Of a stretch of 64,000 nt of DNA, positions 35,574 to 49,300 are shown in pieces (the stretch's first letter is position 1; every line of letters starts with the position of its first letter). This stretch comes from Siderastrea radians (lineage: Eukaryota; Cnidaria; Anthozoa; Scleractinia; Rhizangiidae). The position numbers and the translations under genes are program-made. The notes below the pieces were generated by a model. That model searched no databases. It saw only the letters and a list, made by a program, of their open reading frames with translations, and was not told the origin of the DNA. The stretch covers positions 7,887,951 through 7,951,950 of the forward strand of contig OZ024897.1 of NCBI GenBank assembly GCA_964017195.1. Reading direction: 5' to 3'.

Positions 35574-35579
35574 AACTAC
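35574..35579. repeat. Target site duplication, right (AACTAC)
   Basis: Identical to 13235-13240. Confidence 0.93.
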
Positions 35580-35589
35580 CAAAAATTTA

Positions 35590-35800
35590 ACCGTTAGGCG
35601 TAAAAATTGAAAATTTTTAACCGTTAGTCGTGAAAAAAGTTAAGCTATTACGATGGCTACACATTCTGCCCTGCTACCGAAAGAAAAGCAAATTTACAAT
35701 TCACATAATAATTACTTTAATTAATTTTTTTAACGGAAAGAAACAAACCGTTAGCCGTAAAAAAGCCAAACTTTTAACCGTTAACCGTAAAAACCACCAC
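35590..35800. repeat. Short-motif array around the insertion site
   Basis: Five spaced copies of AACCGTTAG(G/T/C)CGT(A/G)AAA-like motif; another copy lies just left of the element (13220-13236). The Polinton inserted into this host motif cluster. Confidence 0.75.
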
Positions 35801-37064
35801 CTTATTGAGACCCCTTTACAAGCATAAAAACAGGAAAGAATGTCTCAGACAAAACACAGTTAATTTGGAAAATGTGAAATGCGGGTGCATCAGGCAGAAA
35901 GAAAGACAAAACCCTGTACTATATATTCAGTCATAAAACCTAACGGGCATTTGAGAACACGAGAGAAGTAAAGACCTAGACTGAGCTTATTTCAAAAGTG
36001 GTAGGTATTAAAGAACCCTTCGTCAATTTGTTCTGACAAGACAGAACAACGCCTTTCGTTGAAAAGGCAACTTGCTTATGTAAAATAGATGGTTTTCGTG
36101 ATCAGAACGGTGTTTATTCTCAGTGTTTCTAGGAGCACGTAAGTGAATGCTTTGTTTAAAGTATTTTTTTGTCCTAAATCGATGGTGAGTGACCTTGGTG
36201 TACTTACAAAGAAGATATCTTTTATTCTAATGGAAATGTCTAGCAGCGAAACAGAGGGTGCTAGGATACTGTTGGAGGAACATAAAACGGAGAGGATATT
36301 TTTCTTTGAACTATCTTCCCGCATAGCCTTCAGAGTAGATGCTTTAACTCGAAGCAGTTGAGAAAACTGAGCCGTAAACCCTGTCAGAGCTGAGGTACAT
36401 GTGTGTATAATCTGTAAGACTGACTTTGAACAATGATTTACGTTTTGCCAAGTTGATTTTTTAAAACGCCTTACCAAACAAATCCCGCTTTCCCAGCTCG
36501 TGGAACTTTGTTGAAACAATGTAGGCGTTCGTGCGAATTATTGTAGCCCGCTGCTTTCGTTTCGACACATTCTCTGTTTTCCATTTGTTGCTTTTATTGT
36601 TAAATGTGATAATTTGGTTTTATATCGAAGCACTCTACGATTGATGACCTCCAATGATGTCTTTAAGAATGCGTTGATATTGAAAAGAAAATAAGTCGAC
36701 GTTAAGTACATTCCTTCCTACAAGTAAATGCAAACCTTTGTCTTCAGAACCTTGAGGCTTAAAAAGGCCCAGATTCCAAGACCATGCTAAGAACGCAAGG
36801 CCAAGGATAAAATTGTGTTCAGTGTATTTAACAACATATGGCTTACCTTTCTGTGAAAAGCATAATACCCTTTTCACTTTCAGTTACACGATGATAAAAT
36901 TGGTCGTCTACAAGTACACTCCCTTCCAAATATAAACCGTTGTGAAAATGAATATATGAAATAATCATATATTTGAACTGCGGATAAAGTTAGAATTATA
37001 TAAAGACTATCGCAGTGAAGGTATCAACATAAGTGGTTGAAAAGAAGAAACCTGAAAAAATTAG
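35801..37064. other. Host non-coding DNA, nothing recognised
   Basis: AT-rich, no credible exon or repeat found. Confidence 0.5.
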
Positions 37065-37137
37065 GGCTTGAACGGGAATCGAACCCATGACCTCTGCGAT
37101 ACCGGTGCAGCGCTCTAACCAACTGAGCTATCAAGCC
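37065..37137 (-). tRNA. tRNA-Thr(GGT)-like gene or pseudogene
   Basis: 73 nt on the minus strand: acceptor GGCTTGA paired with TCAAGCC, D arm GCTCAGTTGGTTAGAGC, anticodon loop CCGGTAT with GGT in the middle, T arm TGGGTTCGATTCCC. The anticodon stem has an A-C mismatch next to the loop and position 33 is C, not T, so it may be a pseudogene or a tRNA-derived repeat. No CCA encoded, as expected in a eukaryote. Confidence 0.7.
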
Positions 37138-38377
37138 AACTGGGAGCTGGTCAATTGTGAGTTCGTGTTTATCCCGTAGATGGCATAAAAAACCGTTTCA
37201 TTACAACTTTCAGACAGCTGTTCAGAGGTTTAGAAGGGCCCATATTTCTCGAACATGCTTCGAAAGAAATAGCCAAGGTTGAAATTATGTTCATTTTCGT
37301 TGATTTTTCTTCCAAATTTTCAATCCCATATATTTTACATACTGATATAGGTATTCATTTTTCACCAACAAAGTCTTACTAGGTCAGAAATGAGAGGCTA
37401 CTGGAGGCCCGTCTTTACAAATTAGTTTCGCGTTTCTTGTACAAGTAATGACTGTAATACTTTGTCTTACGGTATTTTTGTTCGAGATGAATCCCTAGTT
37501 GTGCTCAAAACATTCAAAATCCATGGTTTTTATAATTCTTCATGTTCTTCGGACATCCAGTTGTGCTAAACAAAGAAAGCTGTTTTTTCAGTATAAATTG
37601 CCTCTACCTAAGGACAGGATTCAATAAAATTAAAGGCTCCTATGAGCCAACTCGTGAATGAAAATTCAACAAAAATCATTACTCTGTGATCAGGCACATT
37701 GATTTTCAAAAAGCTTACATCAGAGCTGGAGGGTCTCCTTGACATAGTTTGGCGTTTCCTGTACGGGTAGCAAGATTCAAATAAAGTTCAAAAGTTCAAG
37801 ACTGATGAGTTCGCGTTATCGAATTTAAGTTTTTAATTTTTTCGATATAAAATTTAAATCAAGACTTGAGTTAACTTCAAAAGCATTTCTGATGTCTGGG
37901 AGTACAAATGCTTAGTTTTAAGTGACTTTAAGTTAGTAGTCTATGAAGATAATGTGCGTGAGACTCGATGTGGCATTGACTAGGTTCATACGAGAGTTGT
38001 TGTAATAAGAGGAGCATTTAAGCTGCATTTACTGGTGTAAAGTAAATACTGAATTGTTCAGCTTGCAGTAGCTTGCCCTCTTCGATTAATTTACTGAAAA
38101 CTATGTGTTAAAACCAGCACTTTCTCTTTGTCAGTCTTAAAAGCATTGCGTGAGGGGTTGCGGAGATATTTGCATTTGAATCTCGTGAAAACTTAGAGAA
38201 CAAAAAGAGATAAATCTTCAGTCAGTTCAATGCTGTTTGCTCCAATCACCACGTTTTGGGCATGTTTCTTTTTTTGTTTGCCTTGTTTGTATAAGCGATG
38301 AACAATGTTATTGTGTTTTTTCTGGAAGAATCCGAAAACGCCTTTGTGATCATATGGATACATCACCATAGAAAAAA

Positions 38378-38379
<2 letters not shown>
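37138..38379. other. Host non-coding DNA, nothing recognised
   Basis: No credible exon; AT-rich. Confidence 0.5.

Positions 38380-38420
<41 letters not shown>
38380..38420. repeat. (AC)n microsatellite
   Basis: About 20 uninterrupted AC units. Confidence 0.95.
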
Positions 38421-38425
<5 letters not shown>

Positions 38426-38745
38426 AAATTCCGAAAGGGATCATTTAAATTTGCTATGACAACGCAGAACGGAAATTTCTCCAATATTGTTCCAAAGTGA
38501 ATTACAAATATCACCGGACAAGCACATTATCCCGATCATCTCAGCAAGTTAGTTTGTCGGTAAAATCGCTGCTTTGGGTCAAATTAGCCCCAAACGTAGA
38601 ACTGCTATACAAAAGAAATATCGTGACTAGTAACAAGAGAGATCCTCTCCTGTCAGTGCTTTTGTCTCTGCTTCACGAGACAATTTACAAACATACCACA
38701 TTGAACGTTTGAACAAATTTTGTAGGGAACATCGTTTGCGGATAG

Positions 38746-39256
38746 ATATACCTCATTCGTACTTATTTTCGTACGTCTTAATTTTTGCGAATTGAAAAAA
38801 ATCGCGAAAATTAAAGACTCGCGTAATAAAATCCTCGCCAAATTTAAAAACCTCATTACAAGTTTACATAATCTAACAAATGAATCAATAAATATTATTA
38901 ACAAGTTGGTACCTACCTATAAAAGAAACTTCCCCCAGAAGATGCTTTTGAGGATCTGGATGATGTTTAGATCTGCAAAGACTATCGGACTACCAAATGA
39001 CTGGTTGTCTATTTTAAAAGTGTGTGTAAACGTTCCTGTTGAAATAATCCCGTTGTACATGTTGTACGATACGTTGGTAATTCATTACCTTTGTAAAGTT
39101 TTTTGAAAGTAAAGTTCTGTTGACCCATTTTCGCTAAATTTAATGCTTTTTTCATTTTGTTTTCTTGAAATTGCGAAATTAAAGCCTCACGAAATATTGC
39201 CTCGCTAAAATCACGAAATTTAGTACACGCGGAATTAAGTACGAGTAAGGTATACT
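38746..39256. repeat. MITE-like element with ~20-bp inverted ends
   Basis: ATATACCTCATTCGTACTT at the left is mirrored by AAGTACGAGTAAGGTATACT at the right. The interior has GCGAAATTAAAG motifs near both ends in mirrored orientation. About 510 bp, non-coding in the middle; target duplication unclear. Confidence 0.6.
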
Positions 39257-40208
39257 TTTTTCGAATCCTTCAAACCCCCCCCCCCCCCCAAAATCTGGAT
39301 TTAGATGTGATCCGTTTTTGGATTTCAGTGAAAAACGCATAATCCGTTTTTGGATTCAAGAATCCGGATTTGGATTTTCCCCAAAAGACCAAAATTATTT
39401 ACAATCTACAAGTGTCTCTTTCAAAATGATAAGTATTGTAAATCTGAGTAGTAACTAAAATATCTGTCGGTTGGTCTGAGTTGTATTATAAATAGATCAT
39501 CTCGTGATTTCAGACATCAGAAAGACAGCACAGTTAAAATATCGTGGTTGCAAGTATTAGTCGGTAGCAAAATGCGACGATCACTAAAGAAATGACAATC
39601 TTCCAAAGTAAAACATTATTGGCAGTTCACTATTAACCCTCTGTCTTACGAACGGAGATGGGAAAATAGATGACCAGGTTTTTTTGGTTGGCATCTAAGG
39701 CCCTGCATAACTTCAAAAGACGCTGGGAAAAGAAATCTTTGGCAGCATTTTTTCTGTGAGGCTTGTATGCTGGAAGCCAAGACCTATGCTTTTGCCGCCA
39801 TCAGTTGCAGCCGCCATTCTCGCAAAATGTCCACTTTCTTTTCTATTTCGCTGAAGCTAAAAAGTTCTCCTGAAAAAAAAAATACCCAATGCAATCGTAA
39901 ATTCCGCCATTCCCTGTTTATCTAGCTCTAAAAGATGTATGCGGGCAAAAAGTCATCAACACTCTGAGAGATGACTGTATTTGCCGCTTAGAATCAGCTG
40001 AACAAAATGGCGCTAATTAAACAGTTCATAACTGTGAAATGTGGCGATCTTTGTTTGATATGGTGATTACTGAGGAAATATTTCCAAAACGCAAGCTGTT
40101 TGTTTGATCTCGTTGAATTACCCGCTCTCGTTTTGGAAATATTGTAGCCTTAACAGCTTGACCTGCTTCTTTATCAAAGGAAGTTTCGTTCTTGTTTGTT
40201 TGCGCAAG
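39257..40208. other. Host non-coding DNA before the NOS PDZ exon
   Basis: Includes a C16 run (near 39274) and repeats of AATCCGGATTTGGATT type. The exon that should carry the start of the PDZ domain was not found here; it may lie upstream, possibly on the far side of the Polinton. Confidence 0.5.
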
Positions 40209-40686
40209 TCCGCATCTCGCCGTGTCACGCGTCGTGAAAGGCGGGGTGGCGCAAGAGACGGGTTTCATTGAAATTGGTGACGTTATTCTCGAAGTTAATG
40301 GCAAGTCCCTGGAAAACGTGCCATATCTGAAGGCTCTGGAAATTCTTGATAGAGTTCCAACAGGAGAGACAGCAGTGTTGAAGATTCGAGCCCGGGACGG
40401 GTTTCAAGCGTATCTGGAAACGGTGCTTGACAATGAAGGGGTCGTGAAGACAGTGCGAGTAACGAAATCAAAAACATCTGCTAATGGTCCATCGGGTATG
40501 GACAAAAAGTCGAATGGAGAAAAACAGGAGGTAAAGAAAGGTGATTCACCCAGCGAAAAAAGTGGCATACCCAAATGCCCAATTACCAATGCTACATCGA
40601 ATTATCAACCGCCAAAGTTTGTCAAGCTACAAAACGTCATGGATAAAACTGTCACCACGGATACTCTCCATCAAAAGGCACTTCAG
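40209..40686 (+). CDS. NOS: NOS exon a: PDZ domain
   Basis: Encodes most of a PDZ domain ([32 protein letters not shown]) and a Lys/Ser-rich linker ending [13 protein letters not shown]. Donor GTAAGC. The carboxylate-binding GLGF part must be in an upstream exon. PDZ anchoring is known for neuronal NOS. Confidence 0.85.
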
Positions 40687-43600
40687 GTAAGCTGAAAAGT
40701 TTTTGTCTCCCCCGTTTGTGTCTCTTCCGTTGCGCGTCAGACTTGGGATATGGTTGGAGCTTGGTATCGTACTTGGTTCGAGCTTGGTTCTAGCTTGGTT
40801 CGAGCTTGGTTCGTCCTTGGTTCGAGCTTGGTTCGTGCTTGATTCGAGCTTGGTGCGAGCTTGGTTCGAGCTTGGTGCGAGCTTGGTTCGTGCTTGGTTC
40901 CTAGCTTAGTTTGAGTTTGGTTCGAGCTTGGTTCGAGCTTGGTTCGTCCTTGGTTCGAGCTTGGTTCGTGCTTGTGAGCTTGGTTCGAGCTTGGTTCGTC
41001 CTTAGATCTTCGCTGGTTCGAGCTTAGTATCCTCGTGTTGTCGTCTCCAAACTGACTCCACCAAGGGCCAGGTGTCAAAATGAGTACCACGTAGCGGCTA
41101 ATGCCTATCCGAAATTGCTGGGGTGATGGACTAACACTCAATCCAAGGGGAGCGATACCCTTAGCTTACCCTTGCTCCAGAAACTGGGATAAGCTTAGGC
41201 CCCTGTATCTCGTACAGCCCAAGTGCGTCTTTACCTACCCTCCTACCCACCCACCAACCTCCAGTGTAAAAGTGAAAAACCCTGGGAACAGGGTTGTTTC
41301 CACGTCGCTCGCTCCCGTGATAAGCTCACCAGCTGGTTTGTTTGGAGAGGGACTTTTTTCTGGCCCATGGTCACATTAAAGGGTCCCACTGTCTACTCGT
41401 TTTTTATTCTTGTTCTCTTCAGCCTGTACACTGCAGTGGGGGCCGCTGTTTGGGGTCCATAATGTACCCTAGTGGCGGATTCCCTAAGAGGCGCTATGGG
41501 GTGCCTAGGGAGCCAGGAGAAGTCAAGGTACAGGCAGAGGACTTCCTGCAACAGTATTACAGATCTATGAAGCTGTAAGTACCGTAGCAGAGTCAGTTTT
41601 GCACGATTTCTTTCTTTTTCTTTTCTTGAAAATCTAAATTTATTTGGAGCCAAAACGCACATCTAGGAGGGTAGCTAGTTACATAGTTGAGGGGGCAGGA
41701 TCGTGTCATTACAAACAACTCACATCAACAAAATAGAGGTGATACACAGTTACAGGCATGCTGCAAAAATGCATTCAAAAAACTAAACTTTTAGTTGTGT
41801 TTGGGTAACAGTCGAGTTAACAAAGTAAATAAATCTGAGACAAGACGAGTGATATTCCTGTAACAGAGCCTAAAGGCTATTACTTTTAGCGATGCTTAAA
41901 TTTCAGCGACATGGAAAAATTCTTGTCAAGCGAGAAACTTATACGTAAGACGCGGTTACATGAGAGATGGTTGTTGCACCCGCGACGTAATATTTCCAAA
42001 AACTGTCGCACCACTAGCGCGCGATGGACTGCAGAGTTTGCAATGAAACGGTTTTTTCGGCACTGTTATTTTTCCCGCTTCTTTTTGTCTGCGATTTTTT
42101 AGTGGTTCCGTCGCCTATGAAAGTGTGGCTACACTACGGGTGCTGACGACGCGACAATTGTTTAAAAAAAGGGCGTCGCTTATTCAAAGTAAAATCACTC
42201 GTGTAGCCATGGCTTTAGCATTATTTGACGATTTCTAAACAAAGAGAAACCAGATTTTTGGCTGTCAACAAAAAGATTGGAAAATCCTAAAAAAGAAACA
42301 TACAAAAATATGACTTGGTGTTGCCGGTGAAACTGGACTAGTGTCAATATCCGGGTGGCAGTTTTTGGTTTTAATTCTGCATGTGAACTCATGTGATAGT
42401 CTTTTAAGTGTGTGTAAATTAATGTCCTTTAATGTTAAATACTGTAATTGTAGCGAGTAAGAATTGAGTGATCAGCCCAAACATCATTAGCGTCGCTAAA
42501 ATGAATTGATTTGTACTGTTTTCCTTTATTTTTCTCCACCCTTAAGTTTGTCTTGTTCTTTTATTAGGGAGGACAGTCCGGCCCACCAGCAGCGTTTGGC
42601 CGAGGTAATGAAGGAGATTGAAGAGACTGGAACCTATGACCTGACGGAGAAGGAGCTGATATTTGGAAGTCGATTGGCTTGGAGGAACGCGCCACGGTGC
42701 ATAGGACGAATACAGTGGAATAAATTACATGTAAGCTTGATTACTGAGTGGGGAGCCTGAGGAGATCCTGATTCTTGGGTTACCCTAGCCTCTTGCAATT
42801 GTTTAACGCTTTAACCCTTTGACCCCTGAATTTTCTGAGAAAAACCTTCAGCGAATAGGCTATGACCACAAAAATGTTATTGCAGGCTGTTACTTTAATG
42901 TAGATATAGCTATTGATAAATTTTTGAAAAGTATAATCATAGTGGACCTCACTCAGTCCTTTCCAGTTGATTTCTCGAACTATTCTATGCCATTATAGCC
43001 TTTAATTTCGATTTTCCATTGCCACACGATTTTCAGAAGCTGGCAGTCTTTGGTTTTCACCACAAATGTCGGCAAAATCCTGGTTCTGAGCATCTTTGGC
43101 TTTGGATAGATGAAACATTTTAAACTTCGATCTCACCTTTCCCGGCGTTGAAGTTATGCGCCGATCAATTCGAAAGTTCAACATCCCCCCCCCGGGCAAC
43201 CCCCCGGGCATTTGAACTTTTGAGGATTGGCTTGTTCAAATTCCCTCCCCTCGGGGCAAAAAAGCCGTTCAAATGCCCCACCAATTACTACTAAAATATC
43301 TCTCCTCAAAGACAAATTTCGTCTTCAATCAAACACTTTACAGGCTTTTCAGAGAGATATGCCGTAATGACACCTTCAAACTTCTTTTAAAGACCCTTTT
43401 GAAAGAGTTATTCACTGACAAAGAGGAAATTCTGTCTTTTAAATCCGTCAAACCCTGCAAAAACCGAAAAAACTCACGGGCGTGTTACGTCAGAACAAGA
43501 GATAAATCCGGTTCAAATTCCCCACCCTTCAAACGCAACGTTCAAATTCCCCCGTCCCCGGGCACGATGCACAGTCAAATGCCCGGGGTATGCCCGGGGG

Positions 43601-46275
43601 GGGGATGTTGAAGTTTCGAATTGATCGGCGCATTATCGGTAAATATCCTCAGAAGTTTTAAAGCAAATACGGCAAAATTCATCAATATCTGTATAAAAGT
43701 TCGCCATGTTTAAATCCCCTTGTAAACAAATCGTTAACTCAGCGAGGAAAACTCGAAAAAACTGCGAAGAAATATCGCGAATCCGTTTTAAATCGCCGCC
43801 ATTTTGAAGCACGTTGTTTATGGTCTTATTTGAGGGGGACTGGGAACTAAAAAGAGCCCTGATGTGCCTTTTGGGGGCCAAAATGTACACCACATTTAGG
43901 AGCGCGCGTATATGCGCGCTTCGGGGTGAAAGAGTTAAGCCCCAAGAATGAGAATTTAGCAAATGATCCCCAAAGATGAATTGTCTTGATGTTTGAACAA
44001 GTTCTTCCAGTTAGTAATCAATAAAATCTATGGAGACCAGTAAGGAGAATTTGTATAATGATGTTGGGGCTTAAATGGTTAAAATTCACCCCGGTTTTCG
44101 CTCGCCAACGCAACACTCGACCTAACTTACGTTGTTCACATGAATCTTAACCAAGCAAAATCAAAAGATCTTTCTTTTCTCCGCGTTACTAGCACCTGCA
44201 GGTCACGCCACTTTTATTTGCTTCAGAACACTTTCTGCTTCCTGTAAACGCTCTTTTAAGCCCCCCACAGGGAGCTTTTTAATTTCAGGCCTCATGAACG
44301 GCTGACTTTATTAGAGAGTGGGGAGGGCTTATTTCAACTCTCTAAACATTTAATCTTAATACCATTTTTGAACTTACTTCTTATCAACAAAGACTGGCCA
44401 ATTTTATGTACTTTTGTTTTCTCCTGACCTTTGTGAAAATACACCAACTGGGGATCAAGATTAGGAGGGTCCAATTACAAAATCTGGTAAGCTGAAGAGG
44501 TGAGGGGGGGGGAGCTTATTAGAGAGGGGAGCTTATTTAAAAAATGGACTTAATAGAGCTTTTATGGTAACTTGTGGGACCTTTCTTTGCGCAACATACA
44601 GGTTCAGTCCCAAGTCAACTCATGAGCGCAGGAGGATGCCGCAGTAGCGAAAGCACTCGCCTCCCACCAATGTGGCCCGGGTTGAGTTTGTTGTTGGTTC
44701 TCATACTTGCTCCGAGAGGTTTTTCTCCGGGTACTCCGGTTTACCCCTCTCCTCAAAAACCAACATTTCCAAATTCCAATTCGATCTTGACGGCCACCCT
44801 ACTGAATTAACCGAGAGTTAGCTTGGTGCTATCCTCTCTAACTATTGTAATAATCCAGCCGGCTGAAACGTCCTAAGGACTTCTTGTTGCCTATAACACA
44901 AAAGGACTATTTAAAATGTTTTTTCTGATAATCCTCCACCTTACTTGTACCTGCTTATAGTGCTGTTCTGTATAAATTTACAATGTTTTGCGATTTCCAT
45001 TTTGGAACAATTGTAAAAACATTTACACATTACCACAGGAAAGTATTACTCTGAAGATTTTACTTGAATTATAAGGTCTTGGACGCTTCGAAAAGACTGG
45101 CAAAGAAGAGCCAAAACTAGTCTCAAAACATTTAAATGTTCAAATGTTCTTGTCCAATAACAAAGCCGTTTGCAGCTTTTCTTTACCGTTTAAAACCGAC
45201 GAAGGTTTAAGTTCTAACCATTTTAATAACTGTAAGTAGCACTTTTCCTAGTATTGAAAAAAATCCTTAGTTATCTTATAGACTGACGAACGTGCCAAAT
45301 CTATGGTATTCAAATAGTGTTTCTCTTTTAGGTTTTTGATGCCCGAGATGTGAACACTCCCTCAGAAATGTTTGAGGCGCTTTGTAAGCACATCAAGTAC
45401 GCCACGAACGAAGGAAACCTCAGGTATCGAAATGGTGTTGTTGGCGATTCACTATCGACCTTTCTCGGTAAAATCCATCTTTTAGGAAACGAAAGAACCA
45501 AGCTTCGAATGAACATGTAACGGCACCGTCTGCTAAATCCGCACATGGCTTGACTGTCTTTTCGTGTTGTATTTTTGTAGGTCCACCATAACTATCTTTC
45601 CTCAAAGGAAAGTTCCCCACAAAGACTTCCGTGTTTGGAACCTTCAGCTGGTCCGTTACGCTGGCTACAAGCAGCCTGATGGCTCTGTCATCGGAGACCG
45701 CGGCAACGTAGAGTTCACTGAGGTAGACACCTCTTGTCTAAGACTGGAGATTTACCGTTAATTCTCTATCAAACCTCCCCGAGGTCGTATTTATTTCAAG
45801 CATGTTTAAGTGGTTGCTAGAAGAGAGGAGGGGGGGGGGGGTGTGATTATTTAATCTTGAGGAACCCCAGTAGCGGGTTTTTGGCATGGACCATGCTTGA
45901 TGCATATTATTTGATCATCTTCTGACTCAACATAATGAGAAGACAACGGGCAATCCTTAAAGGAAGTTTTAATTATCTGGGGTTTTTTTTCTGGCTTCTA
46001 ACGCCCGTGCAATACTGTCGTTTATTAATTGTTTCGATTGTGAAGGACAAGGAGGGAAAGGGTTAAAAGATAAGGGTGGAGAGATAGGAGGAATAGGAGG
46101 AGGGGGGAGGGGGTTAAAATAGGAAGGGTTAAAATAAGATAGAAAGATAGGAGTGAGAAGGTTAAAGGATAGGAAATTTGGGTGCTCCAAATTTCGGAGA
46201 GGGGGGGGGGGGGAGCTCATTACGAAGGAAAAGCTTAATTGGTTTCCATATTGTTCCACTAAAATTCTAAAGCTA

Positions 46276-46340
<65 letters not shown>

Positions 46341-49300
46341 ACTGCAGTACGAACTTGCGCAGTTCCCTCCAAACTCTTTTACTGAAGTTTATTCTGTGTC
46401 TTTATCTACAGATGTGTCAACAACTTGGTTGGGAAGGCAAGGGTGGCAATTTTGATGTTCTGCCTTTAGTTCTTCAAGCTCATGGCGGAGATCCTGAATG
46501 GTTTGATATTCCTCTGGAGATCGTACTTGAAGTGGAAATGAAACACCCAAAGTAAGAAAAACAAACCCATCATCTACTAGCTATTGTCTTGTGACGAGAA
46601 TTTTCAGAAATCTCCACCTGCCGGAAGTGACATGCTCAATACCTTTGGCTTGAATGTCACATGTTTAGGAATTTATCCAGAGACTCAAAAGTTAGAGCCA
46701 CCCTGCACAGCCAGGAGCTCTAACCCCGGAGCGTGCAGCTCCCATACTAAGCTTTCACAAACCAGGTTATTTTTAGACAAATTTTAGATTGCTATTTCCC
46801 TCTTGAAATGCCCGATTTGCAACGATTTCACGCAAGACCAATAATTAATCGTGATTGGTTAACAAGGCTCCTTTAGAAGTCTGGATTCGCGGGGAATTCC
46901 TCCTAACAGTAAATTGGTCAGTGAAAATGCCGTGATAAATATATTCACCTTATTCGGTGTTTTGGTAGATAATACGTCAAAATCACGTCAAAATTTGGTT
47001 TTTACAGTCCTTCGGCCAGAAAACCTGTGAAACTTGGAATTTACAGTGCAGTACATAATTTTACTGTGTGATACCGTGGCATATTTTGCGCGTTCTCTTG
47101 ACCTTATATGGTAAAATGGCGCAAGAGTGGAATAATAAATGGCAATTATAGGCTTCTGGCAGAGTATAATAAGCAGCACCACAGCAAAGTATTTTTAATG
47201 GTCAAACGTAAGCATTTCATCCACAGACTGAAACGACGAACACCCCTGTTCAACATATAATTCATACGGCCTTAGCTTGTCTCACAGATTCTCTTTCACA
47301 TTCTCAGGTATCCATGGTTCGAAGAATTGGGGTTGAAGTGGTACGCACTACCAGCGGTATCTTGTTTGATGCTTGATGTCGGAGGAGTAGAATTTCCCGC
47401 CTGCCCATTCAATGGATGGTAAGTTTTAAGTCAAACCCATTACCAAAAGTCACTACGTCAATTCCTGCCCTGCACAACAACAATCAGGTGCAAAACAGGT
47501 TGTTGTTTAGCCAGATAAACAACTAAATTGGATAAAACAAGAAAAGCCCCAGGGACATTAACACCGCCGTTGTTCTCTCCCTCCTTGGGGTCCAAAATAT
47601 ATTACGGCCACTTAAGATACAAGCTCAAGTGGTGTAAATTTTTGAAGTTGGGGATTTATTGTATCTTCTACGTGTTTGCTATGAAAATATAAATCAAGAC
47701 ATCACCTGCCTTTATTTCGGTCAACCGTCCTGTTTTAGCGTGGACGAAATTCTATTGTTTTAGGTTATCCTTGAGGTCTAAGAAAGGGGTACAATTTTGC
47801 TCTAGGTAGGTGAAAGGGGTACTATTTTGGGAAAATTAGTTTATTTAAGGGTGAGGATTTGAACTTCTAGGCAGAGCCTCCCCGTATAAAACTTTTTTGA
47901 GTTCCCCCCCCTCCCCCCGATAAAAACTCGTATTTTCCTTACGAAAACTTAAAAGTAATGGCCCAGTTTTGTACCAACACGGAAGTGAAGTTCCTGCAAC
48001 AGAGATCGTCGACCAATCAGGACAACGACCAGAGACTTCTAACATCTACTGACGATTCACAGTTCACTTGACTCTGATGATGACTTCCGCTCAGGTTGTC
48101 GAAACGTCAGTCAATGTCATCTCAAACAGTCCTTCTCAGGACTGTACTCACCCGGACGATCACAATTTACCGAATTATGATATGACTCCTGGGTTCAAAC
48201 CATTTACAACAAGAATACGCTAGGAGAGCTTCCTAGTTCTCCTCTTGTGTCCTGAATAAGTCGTAGAACTACTTAACTCAGTGATTTGCTCTCTCTCATC
48301 AAGCATTCATTTGACATGTTTTCCTGTTAGCGTCCGTATTTATTATGGACTGTCGCCCTCCTGAACTCGCTCGAGGGAGACCACAAGTTGTTGGAGATAA
48401 CTGGTTATCGAGACAGCCAATAGTGTGGTCTGATCCATTAAAGTGCTCAGCAACTGGGATGATCATTAACTTTTCCTTCACTTGAAACTTACACGCGCGC
48501 GTCTATCATTCATATGCCACTGATGAAGGGCTAAGCCCGAAACTTTTGGCTTTGAAACTAACATTTTGGCACTTCACAACCTTTTGTTTTTAATATTTTC
48601 ATCCTAAAATACCCACCCTGTTTAGGACAACAACCTTAATTTTAGGTCCCTGTGTAGGACAAACGACAAAATACACATCCTGTTTAGGACAAGCACATAA
48701 AATTGTAGACCCTGTTCAGGACAAGGAGGCCAAAAACTATACCCTGTCCAACGCCACATCCCCTTATAGGCCGTATTAGGGAGTGCTCCCCCCTTCCAGG
48801 GAGTCTAATATAAATCTACCTGAATTCTTAAAAAACGATGTTCCTCAGTTGAGGCGTCTGCACCGGTGCACAGAGATTGTTTGTTTTTGTTTGTTTTTTT
48901 CTCTCGACAATATACATTCAAAGTATGAGTGTGACGAGCCTTTTTTTTCTCCTCTGCTCACTTCCTTTCCTTCTCTTTCGTGTGGTTATGAGGCTGATTG
49001 AAGTAAAAAACCCTGGGCGTCGTTTAGGTGAAAATGGCCAAGTTTTCAGGAGCAACCTTATCAAAACTCCAGCTACAGTTATATAAACCCTTAAGTCATA
49101 ATTTTACCCCAAGTTTCAACCAAAAAGACGAGCAACACCAGCAAAGATTTAGGTTTTAATATCATTTCCTATTTCCTAAAGGTCGCGTTAACAACAAACT
49201 CAGAGAAATTTTCTAAAACAACAACAACGTGTTTACACATTTTTCTCTCCTAGGTACATGATCACAGAAATTGGGGCACGTGATTTTGGGGATCCTGGCC

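Larger units (their letters stand above)
42731..45331. other. NOS intron with MITE and SINE-like insert
   Basis: 2.6 kb. Contains the element at 43157-43632 and the SINE-like sequence at 44590-44850; the rest shows nothing recognisable. Confidence 0.6.

Noticed and set aside
36076..36519. 147-residue minus-strand frame in host DNA
   Set aside because: No domain or splice context.
40737..41141. [14 protein letters not shown] repeated frame
   Set aside because: Translation of the GAGCTTGGTTC minisatellite within a NOS intron.
43273..43611. 112-residue frame in a NOS intron
   Set aside because: Lies wholly within the MITE and starts and ends in its C/G tracts.
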